From: Tanypteryx hageni
Lineage: Eukaryota > Arthropoda > Insecta > Odonata > Petaluridae
Direction of reading: 5' to 3'
NCBI GenBank assembly: GCA_028673005.1
Contig: CM054117.1
Span: 37,964,564-38,028,563 of the forward strand
DNA length: 64,000 nucleotides
This document shows positions 59,460-64,000 of this stretch, in pieces. Under the pieces are notes generated by a model that ran no database searches, was not told the origin of the DNA, and saw only the letters and a list, made by a program, of their open reading frames with translations. The translations under genes were made by a program, and so were the position numbers. Positions within the stretch are counted from its first letter, which is position 1. Each line of letters begins with the position of its first letter.

Positions 59460-62400
59460 CTTCAAAAACGGAAACTTTTAATAAATATTAAATTTTAAAT
59501 TTTTACTTCAACCTTCTCGATTGCTTCTCTCATCCCTTCGAACTAATGCACTATTTATTCCCTGAATTCTCAAAACGCATCGTACCGTAGGAATGCTGTC
59601 TCCTCTTTGAAAGTGGCCCATCTTACCACAATTCCCTTTTCCGTTTCTTCCCACGAGACACCCTTCACTTCTGTAATCCAGAAACAGTTCCTCCATTCCG
59701 TATGTTCCTCCCCCTCTATCTCTCCGATCTCCCCGTCCCCTTCCGATCCCCTTCCCTCTCCCCCTCGCGCACACCACCCTCGCTCCCAATCCCAATCTCA
59801 CACTGTTCCACACGAGGGACCTCTATGCCACTCTCCCCCTCTACCTGTTCCTCTCCCTCCCCCTTCCACGCCCTTTCTCATTCTCTTCCCCTTTTCTTAA
59901 GCTGTGCAACGCGAGGGATTGGAGGAAGAGGAGGCACGGGAGAGTAAGGCACGCGGCAATTTAAGAACTCCATCCCCCGGAAATCCGTGACTGCGCGTGA
60001 GCGGCGACGAAAAAAAATGGAAGCGGCCTATACGCCATCCCTCGTTCTCCTCCTCCATTTCCCTCACTTCCTCCCCCTTTTCAACCTCCGCCCACTCATC
60101 CCCCTCTCTTCGCTCGTGCCGCGTTCGAGGGATTAGTACCAATTCCGGCGCAGATTGACCCTCGGCATTCCTGCAACTCTCTAGCAAAAGCGTGTCTAGG
60201 AAATTTCGTTTCTGCTGATCGATTTCGGTCAAATGAAAATGAATCTTGATAATATCGATCGATTTACTAATGGCATCAACACTCCATATTAAAATATCGA
60301 GAGGAAGAATAAATGCTGGTAATCACGTAGCCTCTATGCAGCGAAAAATAAAATACGGCATTAATGTCTTAGTCTCAGAAACATAATTTAGCTGATATTT
60401 AATAATAAAAGACAATATGAACAACTGGAATGCCGATGTGAAGAGTTCCCGGGTTTCCAGCCAGGTGAATATGTTGTCAACCGACGTTTCGGCACCTTCC
60501 TCAAGTGCAATCTTCAGGGGTTTCCTGAGAGAATCAGTAATATTTAGTGGACAGAAAACTAACAGAAAGTTGAATTAATATAACGCTCTGTGATGCATTC
60601 ATGACATTTCTTCTAATGGAGAGAAGGATTGTGTTTGTCAAAATAATATTTAAATACTGCCAGCAATGGATTTTGCAGCGGCACTGCAGTAACATCCTTG
60701 ATCCCATTACGATGTCAATCATTTTTCCTATATGAATGTTCCACTTCTTTCAGGCGCACCGGCCGTCATATCCCCAACAATCTGATGGAAGACACAGAGG
60801 AATGCATACTGAGAATGCGACTTCACTAATGTTTCGACAAGCCAATTATTCCGTACCAATTTTTTTCTACCGCGAAAGTATTCCGTTGTCTCGAGCGAGG
60901 CTATTTCAATTACAAAGACGCGGAATGAGAGAGAGAGAGAGAGAGAAAGAAAGGTGGAGGGAGAGATGGGAGGAGAGCGGAGGCGGCGGCGGCTGTGGAT
61001 GTATATAGACAGCCATCCACGCACGAGGGGGGGGTCCTGACTGGGCTTTGTAATAAATGATTCTCATGCGGCTGAGAGAGAGAGAGAATGGGATTCTTTC
61101 GAGGATAGAGTAGGGAGGGAGTAAAGGAAAGAAGAGGAGAGAGAGAGAGAAAGATTGTATACGCTGAGAGGAGAAGAATGACTCTGAGAATTGGCAGCAT
61201 CAGATGAGGATCAGTGTCCGCCCCCTTGCATCCGAGGGTAATGGCCGTCGTATCTTCTCTCTCTCCTTCCCTCTCCTTCTCGGCAGGAATGAGTGTAGAA
61301 CCGCGATGACCGCGTGTTCGCGCCGTAAATCCCGCGCTTTGTGGTCGTTTCCGCACGATCTCCCAAATTATGATCATAAGGCAAGTCAAATTTTCATCAT
61401 TTGTCATTCGGGAAAGCTACAGAAAAAGTTACTCGGTCATAACATTATATGACAACAGCTAAAATAAGGGCCTATACATATCTCCGACTGACATTTACAT
61501 TAAATGCCTCCAATTCTATGGGACTAATTTCACTGATGCAACACCAAAGAATCAGATACAGTAATTTTTAAAGGAATTTATCGCAGATAAGCATAAAAGA
61601 TATTACGTTCCTTACGAATATATTATGATATAAAATTTAAAAAATGATGTCGAAAATAAAAAATTCTCGAATTAAATTAATAGTTTCGATTTTGAGAGAG
61701 GAGTGGGTTATTAAAACTGCATATTCATTCTAACTCATCTTGAAATATACATTATTTAGTGATTAAAACTTAGGTGGGAACGTAAGGAAACCAAAACTGT
61801 GCAGATTTAAAAAATATTATTTCCATGATATAGAATGATGGAAAATTTTGACATCGACTCATGCAGATTAATTATTGAAATTAATTCAACGGTTTTATTT
61901 GATCTTCATTTTTGGCGATGTTCCGGGAAAAAAACTCACTGCTGAGATCATAAAAATTTCACTACAGAAACATGAAATTAAAGCGCATCATTAGTAAGAC
62001 TTTGAACTGCTTAAGTCAAAACTTTTACGTAAAATATATCATGAATAAAAAAATCCGTGGTTCCTTATTAAAATGTTTTCGTCATTTTTCTCATGCTATA
62101 AAATACGTCCTTTTTTCTCTCGTCCTTCATAATCTAATCCCTCACGCATCGTCTCCCTCTCCGTTTCTCTTCGTCTCCCCGCTGTCCTTTTTCTTCCAAT
62201 CAGACTCGTCTCCTCCGCATATCTCTCCGCAAAAACACCTCTCCGCGGCTATATGTTGGTTGTCCGTAGAGATGAGATGACGCTGTCGCCGCCTCTCACT
62301 GTAATGCCACGTCTCCCGACGCCGCCCGAATACGATATAGCCACGCCGATGAGAGGCGGCAGTTGGAGAAAATGTTGGCGGCCCATCGCATTCTGATTCC

Positions 62401-64000
62401 CTTTAACGCCAATATTTCCCTCAGCTGCGTTTGCCCAGACTTATTTACCCCACTTTCCAAATTATATCCTCGTACTCTACGATGGAGATTGTATGCAAAT
62501 CGAGGAAGAATGCATTACCCTTGCGAGTAATACCGAGCCTTTATTTAAGGCTGTAAGGATGAATCAAATCGCACACTTTCTATTCCAGATGAAATAAAAT
62601 CAGTTGAGCAATTTTAAGCAATTCTTTTACAAAAATAAAATTATCGACAAAAATATAGCCATCCTAACGTGAAAAATTTTGCATCTACGTAATGAGATTA
62701 CGAAACATTTCTCCTTGAAAAATTGACAGTCGGTTGATAATGCATTAGGTTGATAATCTCTCTGCCAGTTTTATTATCCATTTTGGTTTGCTTAATGATG
62801 TAAATAGAACTTTAAGATAAGGGATTTAGAGAAAATGAAATTAATTTTACCGCACCGTAAGATAAAATTAATAATTGATCCCATCTAGTTTATACTAAAG
62901 ATGAATTTACGGAGCCGACCCACAAACTATCACATTAAGTTTAGACATCAGAGATATTAGGCAGCCAATAACTAATATCTTCCTTGACATTTTCACGAGG
63001 CTTTTGTTCAGAAAGAGGCACGCAAGGAAAAAAGAAAAAGTAGTGAAAAAAGTACAATTCGTTTTACGACAGTAGTAAAAAATGTTCCTCGTCGGGAATA
63101 ACGCGCACTTGGTCGTTTCGGATCGAAGGGATTCGTGGCCGAAGGGAGTGAGCGCCCCGAGAGATACGATAAGAAGACCAACCGTGGCGTCGCGCGAAAC
63201 GCCCGCCACTTAAAATCGCCAAAATATGTCCCACAAGTCTCCTTTTTACAGCCTTAAGAGTCTTAAGCCGGGCGACAACGGCGGAGTTGTCCGAGAGGGC
63301 TTCCATTTCGGACACTCCCACCCACTATACACCTACATAAACACATACATATACACGCTCGCCGGATTGATTGCACTTAAAACAGCTGAGCAGTAAATTT
63401 GCCGAGTTCTGCGTTTAGAGCCTCGACGACTCAATTCGCGGAAGTGCCTTCATAAGGTCGAGAGGAATCGCCGATCCTCGAGACACGAAGCGTAAAAGCG
63501 TAAAAGTATTAACGCCTTGACGTTACTGAAATATAAATGCCGAGCGTATTCGTACTACATCTTTATTCGCCGTTAAGAAACGCAACTGCTAAATTCTCGA
63601 ATTAAACGGCGTTATTCCTAAACGTCCTTTAGTATCGTAGCACTCCGAATGGGGAGCTATCTCTACAGATTTCTCTTACGAACGAGACGCAAAATACGGC
63701 ACTTTATTTTTTTCGCGCATTCGGGAAAAAAATCGTCGGAGCATATTTTTAGGCATCTTTGCTTACGCGCAGCGCGGGGTCTTCTTTTTCTGGGAAGACG
63801 AACATTCCCGCGAAAGACGCGGGGGTTGGGAAAAGAAAAAAGGAACGAAAGGAAAATTATCCCCGATTCCCTCTGCGATAACTCCATCGCCTGTTCCCCT
63901 CCGAGAAACTGGACTTGAGTATCGTGCAATACTCGAGTCTCAAAAAAAAAGCCTATAGAGACTGTCCGGCGAGGACGGTGAGACACGCTCGGGATGACTT
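59460..64000. other. Noncoding DNA
   Basis: A C/T-rich block spans 59690-59890 and another 60040-60110. GA-rich DNA with (AG)n runs lies at 60925-61170, including a short GGC run near 60980. GC-richer unique DNA lies at 62100-62400 and 63090-63900, the latter with many CG dinucleotides. Everything else is AT-rich. No exon or RNA gene is recognised. Confidence 0.45.
60430..60540 (-). repeat. Penelope/retrozyme-type tail fragment
   Basis: On the minus strand CTGAAGA (60517-60511), a GCAC/GTGC stem, CGAAACGTCGG and, about 25 nt on, TGGCTGGAAACCCGGG follow in order. This block is widespread at the tails of Penelope-like and related repeats in arthropods. CTGANGA, stem, GAAA matches two of the conserved strands of the hammerhead ribozyme, but the cleavage strand and stem I could not be laid out, so activity is not claimed. 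Boundaries and duplication were not found. Confidence 0.5.

Noticed and set aside
60487..60517. A working hammerhead ribozyme
   Set aside because: Only the CUGANGA and GAAA strands can be placed. Stem I, stem III and the cleavage triplet could not be fitted, so catalytic activity is not claimed.
1..64000. Bacterial or viral gene clusters, CRISPR arrays, rRNA genes
   Set aside because: No dense same-strand gene runs, no regularly spaced direct repeats with unique spacers, and no rRNA-like conserved blocks were seen.

Overview
This window looks like intergenic and intronic DNA from a metazoan, most likely an arthropod and probably an insect. It is AT-rich overall, with no operons, ribosome-binding-site-led genes or CRISPR arrays. 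It carries long homopurine/homopyrimidine blocks, many dinucleotide repeats, spliceosomal-type splice signals, and a mix of eukaryotic mobile elements: a non-LTR retrotransposon, a tRNA-derived SINE, hAT-, piggyBac- and pogo/Tigger-type DNA transposon remnants, and a foldback repeat. The species cannot be named from what is visible.

Layout. 1-20 kb is mostly unique AT-rich DNA with purine or pyrimidine tracts and a nested-palindrome insertion at 2281-2485 flanked by 14-bp direct repeats. At 20.4-21.7 kb lies a 5'-truncated LINE on the minus strand, with 416 open codons of reverse transcriptase and a 9-bp target-site duplication. At 26.85-27.14 kb is a piggyBac-type MITE. At 32.9-33.4 kb is the best host-gene candidate, a minus-strand exon with splice sites at both ends that encodes a Gly/Arg-rich then acidic, nuclear-looking protein segment. 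The GC-rich, purine/pyrimidine-rich DNA just upstream (to about 35.3 kb) is its probable leader or promoter region and holds a perfect 32-bp palindrome. At 40.2-41.4 kb are a 153-bp tandem repeat, one copy of a dispersed repeat whose other copy is at 29.5-29.8 kb, and a clean hAT MITE with an 8-bp duplication. A tRNA-like gene sits at 48.65 kb. At 54.2 kb the minus strand has a combined acceptor/donor signal followed 66 nt later by a second donor. At 57.4-59.5 kb is a pogo/Tigger-type element with a decayed transposase, and a complete tRNA-derived SINE has landed in the last codons of that transposase. A Penelope-type repeat fragment is at 60.4-60.5 kb.

The most interesting observation joins two of these elements. 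The LINE (20.4 kb) and the SINE (58.2 kb) end in the same five-base-pair stem, CTGTC/GACAG, seven nucleotides before an ATGA-type terminal repeat. The LINE carries a UACG loop and the SINE a GCAA loop, and both have 9-bp target-site duplications. This suggests that the SINE is mobilised by this LINE family through a small 3' RNA hairpin in which stem, position and loop stability are kept while the loop sequence changes.
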